A stretch of 64,000 bases of DNA from Euglena gracilis. Taxonomy: Eukaryota; Euglenida; Euglenophyceae; Euglenales. A program made the translations under genes and the position numbers. Below the pieces are notes generated by a model that was given only the letters and a program-made list of their open reading frames with translations, had not been told where the DNA came from and made no database searches. Shown here one piece after another: positions 14,972-30,949 of the stretch. The stretch covers positions 1,426,001 through 1,490,000 of the forward strand of contig CP154954.1 of NCBI GenBank assembly GCA_039621445.1, given 5' to 3'. Positions within the stretch are counted from its first letter, which is position 1. Each line of letters opens with the position of its first letter.

Positions 14972-15044
14972 AGCGGGTAACGTGATTCGAACACGCGACA
15001 TTGGACTTGGAAGGACCACGCTCTACCAACTGAGCTATACCCGC
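14972..15044 (-). tRNA. trnG-UCC: tRNA-Gly (UCC), copy B
   Basis: Inverted duplicate of 12246-12318, same cloverleaf and anticodon. Confidence 0.94.
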
Positions 15045-15050
15045 ATAAAT

Positions 15051-15123
15051 TACCCCCAGGGGAATTCGAATCCCCGTTGCCTCCGTGAAAGGGAGATGTC
15101 CTAGGCCTCTAGACGATGGGGGC
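15051..15123 (-). tRNA. trnE-UUC: tRNA-Glu (UUC), copy B
   Basis: Inverted duplicate of 12167-12239, same cloverleaf and anticodon. Confidence 0.94.
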
Positions 15124-15150
15124 AAATTTAAGATAAAGAAAAAAAATAAA

Positions 15151-15223
15151 CGCGCTCTGTAGGATTCGAACCTACTACATCAGGTTTTGGAGACCTACGT
15201 TCTACCAATTGAACTAAAAGCGC
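15151..15223 (-). tRNA. trnW-CCA: tRNA-Trp (CCA), copy B
   Basis: Inverted duplicate of 12067-12139. Confidence 0.94.
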
Positions 15224-15227
15224 AGTT

Positions 15228-15299
15228 TGGCTCAGACAAGATTTGAACCTGTGACCAAGGGCTTATGAATCCCCTGCTCTACCTCTGAGCTACTGAGCC
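15228..15299 (-). tRNA. trnM-CAU: tRNA-Met (CAU), copy B
   Basis: Inverted duplicate of 11991-12062. Confidence 0.9.
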
Positions 15300-15313
15300 T
15301 AAAAATTAATAGA

Positions 15314-15387
15314 TGGTGAATGACGGGGATCGAACCCGCGAATGAAGGAGTCACAGTCCTTTGCCTTACCACTTGGCTACACCCACC
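15314..15387 (-). tRNA. trnH-GUG: tRNA-His (GUG), copy B
   Basis: Inverted duplicate of 11903-11976. Confidence 0.93.
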
Positions 15388-15450
15388 TATAAAAATATAA
15401 TAAAAATTTATTATAACTCGAAAACTGTCTGATTAAATATAAAAATATTT

Positions 15451-15532
15451 TGAGTCGTGCTGGATTCGAACCAGCGAAAGATGAACTAGCGGATTTACAA
15501 TCCGCCCCCATTAACCACTCGGGCAACAACTC
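15451..15532 (-). tRNA. trnY-GUA: tRNA-Tyr (GUA), copy B
   Basis: Inverted duplicate of 11757-11838. The spacer to trnH is one base shorter than in copy A. Confidence 0.94.
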
Positions 15533-15608
15533 GCAATTAGATGTTAAACAACAAAAACAATTAACATAGAAAAAGTTATTTAAGATCAAAAAAAATATAG
15601 ATAAAACT

Positions 15609-16226
15609 ATGTCAAGATATAGAGGACCACGATTGCGAATAGTTCGTAGAATAGGAAAACTTCCAAGTCTTACAAATAAAACATCAAAGAAAAGAAAATC
15701 CCCAGGGCAACCAGCAACATCCTTTAAAAGGAAAAAAAAAATATCAAAATATAACATAAGATTAAAAGAAAAACAAAAACTGCGATTTAACTACGGAATA
15801 ACCGAAAGACAACTTCTAAATTATGTAAAAAAATCTAGGAAAAAAAAAGGATCATCCGGAAGATTTTTGCTAACTTTTTTGGAAATGAGATTAGATAATA
15901 TTGTACATCGAATAGGTTTTGCACCTACAATAATGGCTGCAAAACAACTAATAAATCATGGTCACATTTGTGTAGATGACAAAGTTATCAATATACCTAG
16001 TTTTATTTGCCAACCAAAAAGTATTATAAAACCTAAAAAAAGTACTGTATCAGAAAATGTCATACAAAAAAACATAGAATCTAAAGAATTACTATTAATA
16101 CCACCACATTTATCTCTTAACAAAAAAAACTTAGAAGCAAAAATTATTGGTTTAATCAATAGAAAAGCGATATCGTTAATAGTTAATGAACTTTTAGTAA
16201 TCGAATTCTATTCACGCAAGGTCTAA
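15609..16226 (+). CDS. rps4: rps4, 30S ribosomal protein S4 (copy B)
   Basis: Intact 205-residue S4 with the same predicted protein as 11063-11680, on the opposite strand as part of the inverted copy. Start ATG 15609, stop at 16226. Confidence 0.96.
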   Translation: MSRYRGPRLRIVRRIGKLPSLTNKTSKKRKSPGQPATSFKRKKKISKYNIRLKEKQKLRFNYGITERQLLNYVKKSRKKKGSSGRFLLTFLEMRLDNIVHRIGFAPTIMAAKQLINHGHICVDDKVINIPSFICQPKSIIKPKKSTVSENVIQKNIESKELLLIPPHLSLNKKNLEAKIIGLINRKAISLIVNELLVIEFYSRKV

Positions 16227-16349
16227 TTATAAATTAATTTATAGGGAAAATTGTGAATAATATAAAAAATGAAATAAATATTAAAAACTCAAGGAAATCA
16301 TGCTTTTTGCAAATTTTGTTCTTAAAAAGAAATATTTATTTATAAAAAA

Positions 16350-16945
16350 ATGATAAAACAAAAAAAAAAAATAATCAAAATAACAAAAAAAAATTTCCAA
16401 AAGGAATTGTCCATATTATGGGATTAAACTTACATGCAATCAAAAATTAATAGTATATAATGTAATATAAAGTTATTATAATTTTTATCTTTAAAAAAAA
16501 GCATTTAAAAATCAATATCTTAAAAAAACAACTTATAATAATGAAGCGATTTAATATTAAAAAAATTATACAAAAAATCATCACAATAAAACTAAAAAAA
16601 ATTTTCCTTTATATTAAATAATAGAAAATACATCTAATTAAATTCTTAGTTTCGGTAAGTGATCCAAAAGGAAATGTAATCGCTTGGTCATCTTCAGGAG
16701 CATGCGGTTTTAAAAGCTCGAAAAAGGCTACACCGTTAGCTACAAAGACAACTACTGCAATTGCCGTTAAGAAAGCTATAGAACAAGGACTTCAAAAAGT
16801 TGAGATAAACATTAGTGGACCTGGAACCGGACGAGAAACAGCTTTAAAATGCGTACAAAGTTTAGGTCTACGCATAAGTTGCATAAGAGATGTCACTCCC
16901 TTACCACATAATGGATGTCGACCTAGCAAGAGACGTAGAATATAA
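16350..16945 (+). CDS. rps11: rps11, 30S ribosomal protein S11 (copy B)
   Basis: Second copy of the two-exon rps11. Exon 2 (about 16640-16945) is intact. Exon 1 begins at ATG 16350 but has one A fewer in the second lysine homopolymer than copy A, which puts the GIVHI block out of frame. I take this as a base-count error, since copies A and C both have ten bases there. Confidence 0.85.
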
Positions 16946-17016
16946 AATAACAAAATTTATTTAACACGTTTTAAAATAAATAAAAAACAATATTAACATT
17001 TATTAATATTGATAAA

Positions 17017-17100
17017 GCAGGCATGGCGGAATTTGGTAGACGCGCAGGATTTAGGTTCCTGTGTCTTTATGATGTGAGAGTTCGAGTCTCTCTGCCTGTA
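17017..17100 (+). tRNA. trnL-UAG: tRNA-Leu (UAG), copy B
   Basis: Inverted duplicate of 10188-10271, here on the plus strand. Confidence 0.94.
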
Positions 17101-17145
17101 TTAAAAATTAAATGATCATAAAAAATAACGAAATTACTAATCAAT

Positions 17146-17219
17146 CGGGCAAGAAGGGATTCGAACCCCTGACTCCGTAGTTCGTAGCCACGTGCTCTAG
17201 TCCACTGAGCTACAAGCCC
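17146..17219 (-). tRNA. trnR-ACG: tRNA-Arg (ACG), copy B
   Basis: Inverted duplicate of 10069-10142. Confidence 0.94.
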
Positions 17220-17222
17220 TTA

Positions 17223-17294
17223 CTCCTTAAGTAGGATTCGAACCTACGACCGATCGGTTAACAGCCGATTGCTCTACCACTGAGCTATTAAGGA
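17223..17294 (-). tRNA. trnN-GUU: tRNA-Asn (GUU), copy B
   Basis: Inverted duplicate of 9994-10065. Confidence 0.95.
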
Positions 17295-17310
17295 TAAAGT
17301 AAATAACCTT

Positions 17311-17383
17311 TGAGGGCAAACGGATTCGAACCGCTGACATTCTGCTTGTAAGGCAGACGCTCTACCAACTGAGCTATACCCCC
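17311..17383 (-). tRNA. trnV-UAC: tRNA-Val (UAC), copy B
   Basis: Inverted duplicate of 9905-9977. One base differs in the anticodon-stem side (TGCCTTACAAGCAG reads the same anticodon), leaving UAC unchanged. Confidence 0.93.
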
Positions 17384-17413
17384 AGTTACTCAAATTATAG
17401 TAAATTTTGCTAA

Positions 17414-20400
17414 TTAATTTTTAAAACCAGTACCTGCGGGAATAATATTTCCTAAAACTAAATTTTCTTTTAACCCAGATAACCAATCAGCTCTTCCTTG
17501 TAAAGCAGCTTTTGTTAAAACTCTAGTAGTTTCTTGAAAACTCGCTTGAGCTATAAAACTTTGACTAGATAGAGAAAAACGAGTCAATCCCATAATTATA
17601 GGCTCATAAACAATACTATTTACTAGTCTTTTATTTAATACCTCTACTAAATTAAGATCTAAAAAATCCCCTACCATAAAGCTAGAATCACCTGGATTAG
17701 TAACAATCACTTTTGACGTTATTTGTTTAACAATAAGTTCAATATGTTTATCCGCTATTTTGACACCCTGAGATTTATAAACAGTCTGAACACCATCTAT
17801 TAAATATTTTTGTATTACCTCAAAACTTTTTCGCGCAGCTACAAGATTCTCATAATCATCTAAAAAAGTAAAAAAAGACTCCGTCAATATATCATGAGGG
17901 TTATTTATTATTTCTTTTAACGAAGAAGTCATTCGAGCTTCTAACAATTTTTCTACTTTAGGCAATCCTTGAACTATATCATAAGTTTTTTCTCGGACAA
18001 AATTAACGCGATATAATAATTGGTTCTTTCTTATAAAAGGTTTATCTTCTATTCTCATCAATGTATCATCATTAGTCGAAAAAGGCATTACTTTTCGAAA
18101 AATCGAAAACTCTTTTCTTTCTTGTATTATTTGAGAAGAATGAAGAAGCTTAAAATTACTAATTATTTGACCCGTTTTAAGAAAACATCCAATTTTAAAA
18201 TTACCAAAAATACGCTTTTGTTTTTTAAGATTTCGAAGCATTATAACCTTATCTTGATCAAGTATACATGTAATAATATGTGAACTTCTTTTTTTTAAAA
18301 CTTTCGATTTATCAACTAAACTATTAACGTTCCTAATGTTAATAAATAATTTACCAAATTTACGAGGAAAAAGTTCTTTCTTCCTGTTAACAAATAATTC
18401 TTTTTTATGAACATTTGTAGTAGGACAAATTAATTTATTTTTAAAAGAAAATTTCTTTGTCAAATGAAAAAATAAAGAAGTAAAACTCATAATAATAGAA
18501 CTTATTATCCAAAATATTTTTCCAAATTGCTTCGAATTAATTTGAGGGAAAAAGATTTGACCAGAAATTTTTGCCTTAACATCTCGAATTTCCTCAATAC
18601 CAAAAACGTCATTTTTCAAGTTAGAATTTACAGATTCTCCTATTATTTGCTTATCAAATATTTTTCTTCCTGGCTTAACATATAAAAGCGTACTAGAAGG
18701 TAAAAACATAATAGATTTACTAACGTCATTTTCGTAAATCACAATTTTTTTTTCTTGCAAAGTTAAAAAAGCTTTTTCCTTAAATTTATTATAAACTCTT
18801 CTTAACCCTGTAGTTAAAGTTGACCTATAAAAATCACTTTTACGAAGTCATACTTGATATATTATATCATACGACTACTCAATTATAATTGTGATTAATT
18901 TAATGGCTAATACTTCATATTTATTTTATAATTGCGATCTATAAATTTAAATACTAATAATAAACATCCCCTAACCCCAAACTAATTTTAATCGTTCCTT
19001 CTATTTTAAAACATCGTTTTTTAGAACATGTTTTATCAAATAAAGTTTAAAATTATAAATTTTATTAGAAAAACCATTTATTCTCACTCTATTTACTAAA
19101 AAAATACGTAACAAAATATAAACAACATTTTGTTTATCTATTCTGCAAAATTGATTTCAATTATAAAAAAATAAACTTACAATATAAATCAATTTAAAAA
19201 ACTTTAAGTTACTATCTATAACAAGTAATAAATATAAAAATTGTAATACAATAACAAAGACAATTAGTCTAAAATAGAAAGTTTAATTCTGCCATTAAAT
19301 ATTGTAAAATTAAAAACGATACACACTTCAAATCGTACCATATTTTTCCATTTAAAGGAGATGTTATAACTTCTTTTGCCTTTGCAGAAAAAACACCACC
19401 CGTATGAAAAGTTCGCATTGTTAATTGCGTACCAGGCTCACCTATTGATTGAGCAGCTAAAATTCCTACACATTCACCAAGTTCTACCATTTTGCCACAG
19501 GCTAAATTCCAACCATAGCATATTTGGCATATGCCTTCCATTAATACACAATTAAAAGGTGTACGAATATAAACCTCGGGAAAATTAATAATTTTTTTAA
19601 ACGTATAGACTGAAAGTTAATATTTAATAAAAATATTTCTCATTCGAAACCGAGCATGAAAATTCTTTTTCACTCGGCTACCTAAAAATCATAAACTTTT
19701 TATGATATTTAAGAAATATATCAGCATATGCCGGTGATTACACCTACTACTTTTCATAGAGTATTTTAAACGTTTTTATAACATCGTTCAGACCTTTTGC
19801 TTCATATTCCATCCTTATAAATAAAAATTCAATTCGTTTATACCATAACTACTATACATAAAAGGTATGTTTTAAAATGGCTCCTAATATAACTCCCCCT
19901 TAATTTTCAATAACAAAGTGTAATAAAATATTATAAAAAAAGTTGAAGCTTTTTAGTTTCTTAATTTTCTGTAAACCATATAAAATTACTATTTCAAATA
20001 CTTTTAATACTTTGAAATTTTAATCCTGTTTTTTATTCTAATAAAAAGGAAATTATGTTTAATAACAATGATCTGTATATTATTAGAATTTCGCTAATTT
20101 TAAAGTATAATAATCTTAGATAAAAATTAATATAAAAGAATTTGCCACATTCCTTAAATTTTAAAATTTTTGTAGCTCGAACCACACATTACAAATATCT
20201 TGACCAGCACTAACTAAAATATCACCTGTTTTGGCATTAACAATAGTTTTTGCTAATACTCTACCAATTAATTTTTCCTTCAAAAACTTTAGTTCTTCTT
20301 TATCTTGGTTTTGTAGTAATACGCACGTATTATATTTTGTAAAACAATCCGACCTTTTTACAATTAAGTTTTGTGCTGTATAAATCATTCGTCTAGTTAA

Positions 20401-21000
20401 ATACCCAGCATTAGCTGTTTTTAAAGCAGTATCAATTAAGCCTTTTCTAGCACCGTAACAAGAAACAAAATATTCAGTAATATTTAAACCTTCTTTAAAA
20501 TTAGTTTTTATTGGAAAAGGAATTACATTACCCTGAGAATCGGACATTAGTCCTCGCATACCTATCAATTGTTTCACCTGTGTAATACTACCCCTTGCAC
20601 CTGACAAAGTCATAGAATACAAAGGATTCAAAAAGTCGGATTGTCTCAAATTATTAATAGATTCTTTCTTCAAATTTTCATTAACGACATTCCAAATATC
20701 CCTTTCTTCATCCAAAACATTAATGAAATTTATCATACCATTTTTATATCGATTTCTCGTTTTAAATAAAATTTTTTCAGAACTTTTAACCAAATTTGCT
20801 TTTGAAGAAGGAATTTTAAGATCTCCAAGTCCTAATGATAATCCAGTGGTTGTTGCATAGGTAAAACCAAAATTTTTCATTTTATCCAATAACTCTTTTG
20901 TTCGGATACTACCATAATTTGACAAAAACCAGCTAATTAAATTTCTAATTTCATTTTTATCAAAAACTCTATTAAAACATACTATATTTCCGAAATTCAT
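17414..21000 (-). CDS. rpoC2: rpoC2, RNA polymerase beta'' subunit (copy B, 3 exons)
   Basis: Inverted copy of 6287-9874 with the same three exons on the minus strand: 21000-20188, about 19607-19326 and about 18824-17414. All three frames are open, including the long last exon, and the conserved blocks ([58 protein letters not shown]) are present. Use this copy or A as the reference for the protein, since copy C is frameshifted in two exons. Confidence 0.92.
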
Positions 21001-21091
21001 AATTAAAATAATAATTTAACAAACTTATTGAAATAAATCAATAAAATAATAAACTTTAAAACTACTTAGCTCATACAAAAAATTAAAGTAT

Positions 21092-24551
<3,460 letters not shown>

Positions 24552-24635
24552 AAATACAAAAATAAATAAAAATAAGTATCAGGTCTTAATTGACCATAAA
24601 AACTTCATAAAAAAAAAAATAACTCAAAAATTTAA

Positions 24636-27600
24636 CTAATCGAATTTTTTATAATTATTTGTAAAAATTTTAATATCAATACATAAAGATTGCATTTCTA
24701 AAATAAATAACTTGAAAGCTTCGGGAATATTTGGCTTAGAAAAATAAGTACCATTTATTAAACTAAATAACGCTTCTGATCTATTTAATACATCATCAGA
24801 TTTAATAGTTAATAACTCCTGCAACAAATATGCAGCACCAAATCCTTCTATAGCCCAAACCTCCATTTCCCCAAACCTTTGTCCACCATTTTTCGATTTT
24901 CCACGTAAAGGTTGTTGAGTTACTGAAGAATAAGGGCCGGTAACTCTCGCATGAATTTTGTCTTTAACCATATGTATTAATTTTAAAATATACGCATAAC
25001 CAAAAGCTACAGGGTGATCAAAAGGCCTACAATTTCTACCATCATATAAAAAGGCTTTTCCTGGATAATTTGGATTAAAAAGCCAATCTTTTTTAGTTCT
25101 TTTACGCGCTTCATTTAATTTTTTATACACAAAAGATTTTGAATTCATACTTGTTTGGACTTCATCAAAAGGTTGAATTTTATACCTTTCTTTCAAAAAT
25201 AAAGAAGACAAGTTTAACAAACTTTCAAAGACTTGACCAACATTCATTCTAGATGGTATGCCTAGAGGATTTAAAATCATATCAACAGGTGTACCATCAG
25301 GAAGAAAAGGCATATCTATAGACGGAACAATTTTCGAAATTATACCTTTATTACCATGCCGTCCTGCAATTTTATCACCTATTTGTATTCTGCGTTTTTC
25401 GGCAACATGAATAAGAACAGAACAATTCGACTTTTTACATAAAATCTCAACACTTGTAACAATACCTACCAAAGAGCGAGGAGAACGTAAAGAAACGTCT
25501 TTTCGTACCTTATTGCCAAAAAATGCTATTAACATTTTATTTTTTGGCGTATTTTTTAACTTAACTTTAATTCTTCCAATTAAAACATCCTGTGCTTTAA
25601 TCTCTGAACCTATTTTAATAATACCATTATTTTTCAAGTTTTTAATAGTTTTTAAACTTGCATTAGGAATAAACATACTAATATTTTCTTAAAACAAAAT
25701 TAATATTCGTTTTCAAACTAAACATCTAAACTAATAATAGATTTAGCTTTATTAAATAAAATAAACATTTTTCATTTAAATCAAAAAATTTTAATTGAAT
25801 TTAATTTTTCATTAATAATGAAATATGAAAAAAAGCTAAATATAAATTTTTGAAAAAGTTATAAAAAAAATTAATAATTTTAAAAACAAATAAAAGTTAT
25901 AATTAAATATCTCTAAATAATATTTATACCAAAATTTACGAAAAATAAAATTAAGAATTAAATTTTCAAAATTAACTAAATTTAAATTCGCACACCTTTT
26001 TTTTCATCATTTACAATAAAAGTTTTAAATTTTTTCATATGTATAGAAGTAAAAATATCTTCAAAAACAAGCCTTTCACTAATAATTACGGCATCTTCAA
26101 AATTATAACCTTCCCATCCAAGGTACGCGACCAAAACATTTTTTCCTAAACAAATGCCACCTCTTAATGTACTCATACCATCAGCTATAATTTGTCCTTT
26201 TCTAACCCACTCACCTTCATGAACAATAGGAATTTTCTGAATATAAACACCGTGATTCGATTTCTTAGGAGACTCTAAAAAATAAATTTTTTGGTTAACT
26301 TTTTTAATAAGTTTAAAATTTTTTTGAGATATTTCATTTAAGCACCCCAATAAATTAAAAAAAGAATAATTTTTATTAAAAAATTCAATATTAGCACAAT
26401 ATTCTTCCTCTTGAATAACTATTTTTTTTAAACTAGAATAAATTACTTTTCCACTACTTTTTGCTAAAACCGTGGCATCACTTTCTCGATTAATTAAAGC
26501 CTCGCGTCCAGTTTTTATAAAAGGAACTTCCTTTTCCAATAAAATAAGAGATTGTCGTTGCATGTTTGAACCCATAAGAACCCTATTAGCATCGTTATGC
26601 TCCAAAAAAGGAACTAAGCCTGTACCTAATGAAGTAAATTGATCTGTTGAAATACTTATAAAATCAATATTTTTTGAGAAAGAATATGAAAAAATTTTAC
26701 TTCTTTTAACACCTAGAAGCTTATTTTTATCTAAAAGATTACTTTGAGAACTTCTAAAGACATCAAACGGAGCTACTGTAAAATATTTTTCCTGCGCAGA
26801 AGAAATAAAATAAATTCCTTTATTGGTTTCTATCTTTCCTCTCAAAACCTTATAAAAAGGGCTTTCTAAAAATCCATACTTATCAACTCTTACATCTTTT
26901 GCTAAAGATAAAATCAAACCAGCATTTTTTCCCTCACTTGTCTCAATAGGACAAACCCTTCCATATTGACTAGTATTTATTTCTCTTACATCTAACTTTG
27001 TTCTTTCTTTATTAAGACCATTAGGACCAAAGGGACTTAACTTCCTTTTATGTGTAAGCTCAGACAAAGAATTTGTATCATCTAACAATTGAGAAAGTGG
27101 ATTAACAGAAAAAAACTTTCGAATACGATTAGTTATAAAGTAAGAATTAAAAAATCTAGATAATCTAAAAGTTTTTTCAGAAGGATTTTTATAAAGAAAT
27201 ATCAATTTTTCTTTTAAACTAGATTCTAATTCATTTAAAATAATTCGGAATTGACTTTGAAGAAGTTCACCTATACTACGTACTAATTTGTTTTTTAAAT
27301 CATCGATCTCATCAAAAGGTATCATTAATAAAATATTGCTAAAAAATTTTTATAATAAATAAAAATTTTAATAAATTTAAATAAACAAACAAATAAAGAT
27401 ACTATTATTCTTCATTATTTCCCAACCTTTCTTTAACTCAATCAAATAATGAGCTATACCCAAAACATCTTCGGGTTGCAAAGTTCTATTACTTTGAAAA
27501 AATTCGGATCTATAAATTTTAGTATTAACCCTAAAGCGACCTACTTCACCCAAATCATATTTACGTGTTTAATCTCGGCTAATAATGCTGGCATAAAATA

Positions 27601-28751
27601 ATAAATCAAAAAATTTTAAAATAATCTATAAAAAATTTAACTTTTGTAAATTACAAAAAATACACGAATAAACTCAAGATCCATAAACTTTGAACGTAAA
27701 AATTTTCGGGCATTTCCTTTCAGATAAAAAAACATCTGAAAAAATAAAAAAAATATTAATATCTTATTAACTAAAAAAATAATATAAAATAATAAAATCA
27801 AACATATAAAAATCTCAAAAAACGAACATTAACTTCGTTTGGAAAAAATATTTTATAAAATTCGAAAAATTCCAATCTAATACCATAAGACTCACTTTCT
27901 TGTAACGTTTCTATAAAAATAGGATCGTTAAGATACAAAAAAAATTTTTTTCGGGATAGGCCTAAGCATTTCAAAAAATTTATTAAAGGTATAGCTGTCT
28001 TTATTTTGTCTACTTTAACGAAAATTCCCTCGTCTTGACCCAAATATAAAAAATTTTCAATTTTAAAAAAGAATTTAATTTAATGTAAAAATATAATTTA
28101 AAAATCCAAATTACTAAATAACATTTAAAAACGCACATCAATTTTAAAAGTTAACCAACTACCAAAAGTTGGTATTAACGTCGCAAATATGGAATCATTA
28201 TAACGATTTTTTTCAAAATAAACGCCAGGACTACGAATAATTTGGTTAAAAATGAATTAAAAAAACTCAAACCTAAAAATTAAAAAAAAATTAACTTATA
28301 AATATAATTAATAAAAAATTAAAAGTAATAATATAAACCACATCCATAATTCTTTTATTACCGTTAAAAATAAACGTACCTTTTTCAGTCATTAAAGGAA
28401 TTTTTGCAAATAATATATATTTATTTAATAAGATAATAAATTCTTTTTTGCTAAAAAAAAACTTATTATTATAATGAAAAATATATTATAAAATTAATAG
28501 GAAAAATAATAAAAATCTCTCCTAACAAGGAACATATTATTATAGGTAACTTCAACAGGTATATGAACAGATAAACTGTATGTTTCCCCGTTTTTCAATG
28601 CAAATTCAGCAGATATTTTAGGCTTTTTATATTTCACATTATCTGTTTGAAAGCTTATCCTAAAGCCTTCATGAGCTATATCTTTTATTTTTCTTAACTC
28701 TTCTACCAAACCCTTTTTTAAAAAGGAGCGAAAACTATTTCGTTGTATCAT
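24636..28751 (-). CDS. rpoB: rpoB, RNA polymerase beta subunit (copy B, complete, about 8 exons)
   Basis: Complete plastid RpoB, the subunit forming one side of the active-site cleft. Approximate exons on the minus strand: 28751-28530, 28409-28347, 28248-28138, 28053-27820, 27734-27667, 27592-27429, 27325-26000, 25676-24636. Together they give about 1070 residues, normal for the family. Exon 1 has [18 protein letters not shown]. Exon 2 has [15 protein letters not shown]. Exon 3 has [14 protein letters not shown]. Exon 6 has [16 protein letters not shown] and [19 protein letters not shown]. Exon 7 contains [18 protein letters not shown] (the rifampicin-pocket equivalent), [17 protein letters not shown], and [18 protein letters not shown]. 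Exon 8 has the [11 protein letters not shown] and [12 protein letters not shown] blocks. Exon 7 is unbroken here, unlike copy C. ATG 28751 is chosen because an in-frame stop lies seven codons upstream; a short further upstream exon cannot be ruled out. Confidence 0.92.
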
Positions 28752-29097
28752 CAGTAAAATTTTTATCTAACATAAACATACCAAAAAAAATTATTTATTT
28801 ATTTGTAATAAATAAAACCAAAGTTAAGAATTAATTCACAAATCTAATAAATTAGAGCGTACTCTACAACCATTTACCATTTCTCACAAAGTTCAAACAG
28901 TCTGTTTCTTTGATTTGACATTAATAGTATAATGGATTTTTTAAAATTAATTTTAAATGCATATAAATTAACTAACCTTAATATTTAATAAAACAAAAAG
29001 TTCCCTTAAAAAAATAATGTTTTAAAACAATTACTTCGATGTTTATACAATTTTGCAGAAGTACTATTTTTCGCATTATTTTCATGGCCAAAATTAA

Positions 29098-29205
29098 TTA
29101 ACCAAGAACGAGCTTTTTTAATCCTTTATTTTCAAAGGCTTTCTTACGGAAGTTTGCAACCAACCTGTTAATGCTTACTTCTCTTTTAGTTTCATTACTC
29201 TCCAT
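29098..29205 (-). CDS. small basic ORF, unidentified (copy B)
   Basis: Inverted copy of the 35-residue ORF at 32421-32528; see that entry. Confidence 0.25.
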   Translation of the reverse strand: MESNETKREVSINRLVANFRKKAFENKGLKKLVLG

Positions 29206-30147
29206 TATTAAAGACAAATTAGATGCTGAGTTAAATAAATAAATTTTCGAAAAAAATAAACGAACTCTTGTTAAATAATAGTTTTTTTATAACATAAATT
29301 TTGATATTACACTACATAAAACTATTAGTTTTTCAAAAAAGTTGAAAAAATTAAAATGGTATTATATGAACAAATTGTTTTTATTAACTCAAAACTTTAA
29401 AAATTGAAAAATTTGCCTCTTTATTAAATTTGATACTAAAAAATTATTGTCTTGTTTTTTTCATATCATAGGAGTTTTCTAAAAATTTAATAATTTATAT
29501 TTTTTGTAAAAAAATTACTTGTTCTTACCATTTAATAAAAATTTGGCTTTTATTAAAAAAATTTTTTCATTAAATATTATATTGAAATTTATAACGAAAA
29601 CGATGCTCTAATTCTATATTTAGTTGATTAGATGGAAATTTGATAAAATTAGAACCATTTTTACTAATATAAATAGGTCAAGTGTTACACATACAATAGA
29701 GAAAATAAACCATAAAAAATTAAAGTATTTTTAACAAAATTGACGTACAATTTTTGTCCTAACTTGAAAAAATAACAATCTTCAATTCTTGTAATAGGAA
29801 AGTTTGGCAAATTTATGGTATTATAGTAAAATAACAAAGTTTAAACTAGCTCAATATTAGAAAAAATTTTAAGCAATAGTATAAATAATTATTAAATTGA
29901 CAAAAAATCATAACCAAAAAAGTATTAGAGTTCAAATTTTTAAGAGTCACTTTTTCTTTATTCAAAGATTGTCTTAAAAATTTCTTTACAAAAAGTTCAA
30001 ACATGATGTTTTTTTATTATTTAACTTGTTGAGAGAAAAATTTTTTATCAAAACTTTAAAGATTTTAACTACTTTAACAAAGAAATCGACAAAATTCATA
30101 AAAATCAATCAAAAACATACTCAATATTAATAAATAAACTCGCGATA

Positions 30148-30260
30148 AGGGCACTAAAAGCTTTTCCCAGAAAGCAACCTTCCAAGTATCCATTTACCCT
30201 TTATGTTTAACTTGCAAGTTCGAAATGTTTTAAGTGGATCCATAAAGACAAGAGCACCCT
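30148..30260 (-). rRNA. rrn5: 5S rRNA (copy B)
   Basis: Inverted copy of 31365-31478. The terminal 8-bp stem (AGGGTGCT with AGTGCCCT) and the CATTTCGAACTTGCAAGTTAAAC loop B/C region (split here as CATTTCGAACTTG and CAAGTTAAAC) are intact. Confidence 0.85.
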
Positions 30261-30337
30261 AAAATAAAAGTTCATTCAAGAAACTTTTAAATCTTAAAAA
30301 AGTGACAAGTAAAAATAAATGTTTTGTTTTCATATAG

Positions 30338-30553
30338 GAAAAAATTTTCGGTCGGTTAGTATATCTCGGCTAAAATTGTTACCAATTGTACACCTAATAC
30401 CTATCAAACGGTTCGTCTTACCGTGACCTATGAAGAGTACTTATCTTAAGGTGGGCTTCCTACTTATATGCTTTCAGCAGTTATCCACTCCGCACTTGAC
30501 TACCCAGCGTATTCTGTTGGCACAAAAACTGGTACATCAGTGGTGCGTCCTCC
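30338..30553 (-). rRNA. rrn23: 23S rRNA 3' end (copy B, truncated by fold-back)
   Basis: Reverse complement of the last 215 bases or so of the 23S fragment seen at 31070-31288. It stops at the GGACGCACC motif, just 3' of the sarcin-ricin loop, where the sequence turns into a C-rich junction. Confidence 0.9.
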
Positions 30554-30949
30554 CCCCACACTTCCCCACATCCCCCGTCTTCTACCCTGATTCGTAGTCA
30601 ACTATATATCTTTAATCCTAATTCCTTTTTTTTTTATGATTTTTTTCCATTTAATAATTATTTATCTATTGCTTAAAATTTTTTTCTAATAATTGGCTAG
30701 TTTTTAACTTTGTTATTTTACTAGAATACCATAAATGTGCAAACTTCCTATTCAAGAATTTAAGATTTTTTTTTTTTTTTTGTTTTTTTTTTTTTTTTTT
30801 TTTGTTATTTTTTCAGTTTATGACAAAAATTGTACGTCAATTTTGTTAAAAATACTTTATTTTTTATGGTTTATTTTCTCTATTGTATGGTGTAACACTT
30901 GACCTATTTAATTGTAAAAGGGGGGGGGGGGGGGGGGGTGGGGTGGGTT
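30554..30949. other. fold-back loop: C-run, degraded spacer copy, long G-run
   Basis: Contains a C-rich stretch (30551-30590), then at about 30600-30915 an error-rich direct copy of the spacer 3' of the 5S gene (compare 31710-31965), then T-runs at 30768-30803 and a G-rich run (about 30919-30948) that leads into 23S sequence. No gene is supported. I regard it as a low-quality assembly join. Confidence 0.75.

Noticed and set aside
28914-28935. TTGACA and TATAAT-like boxes upstream of rpoB
   Set aside because: They lie on the strand opposite to rpoB with a spacing of only about 7 bases, too short for a sigma70-type promoter.
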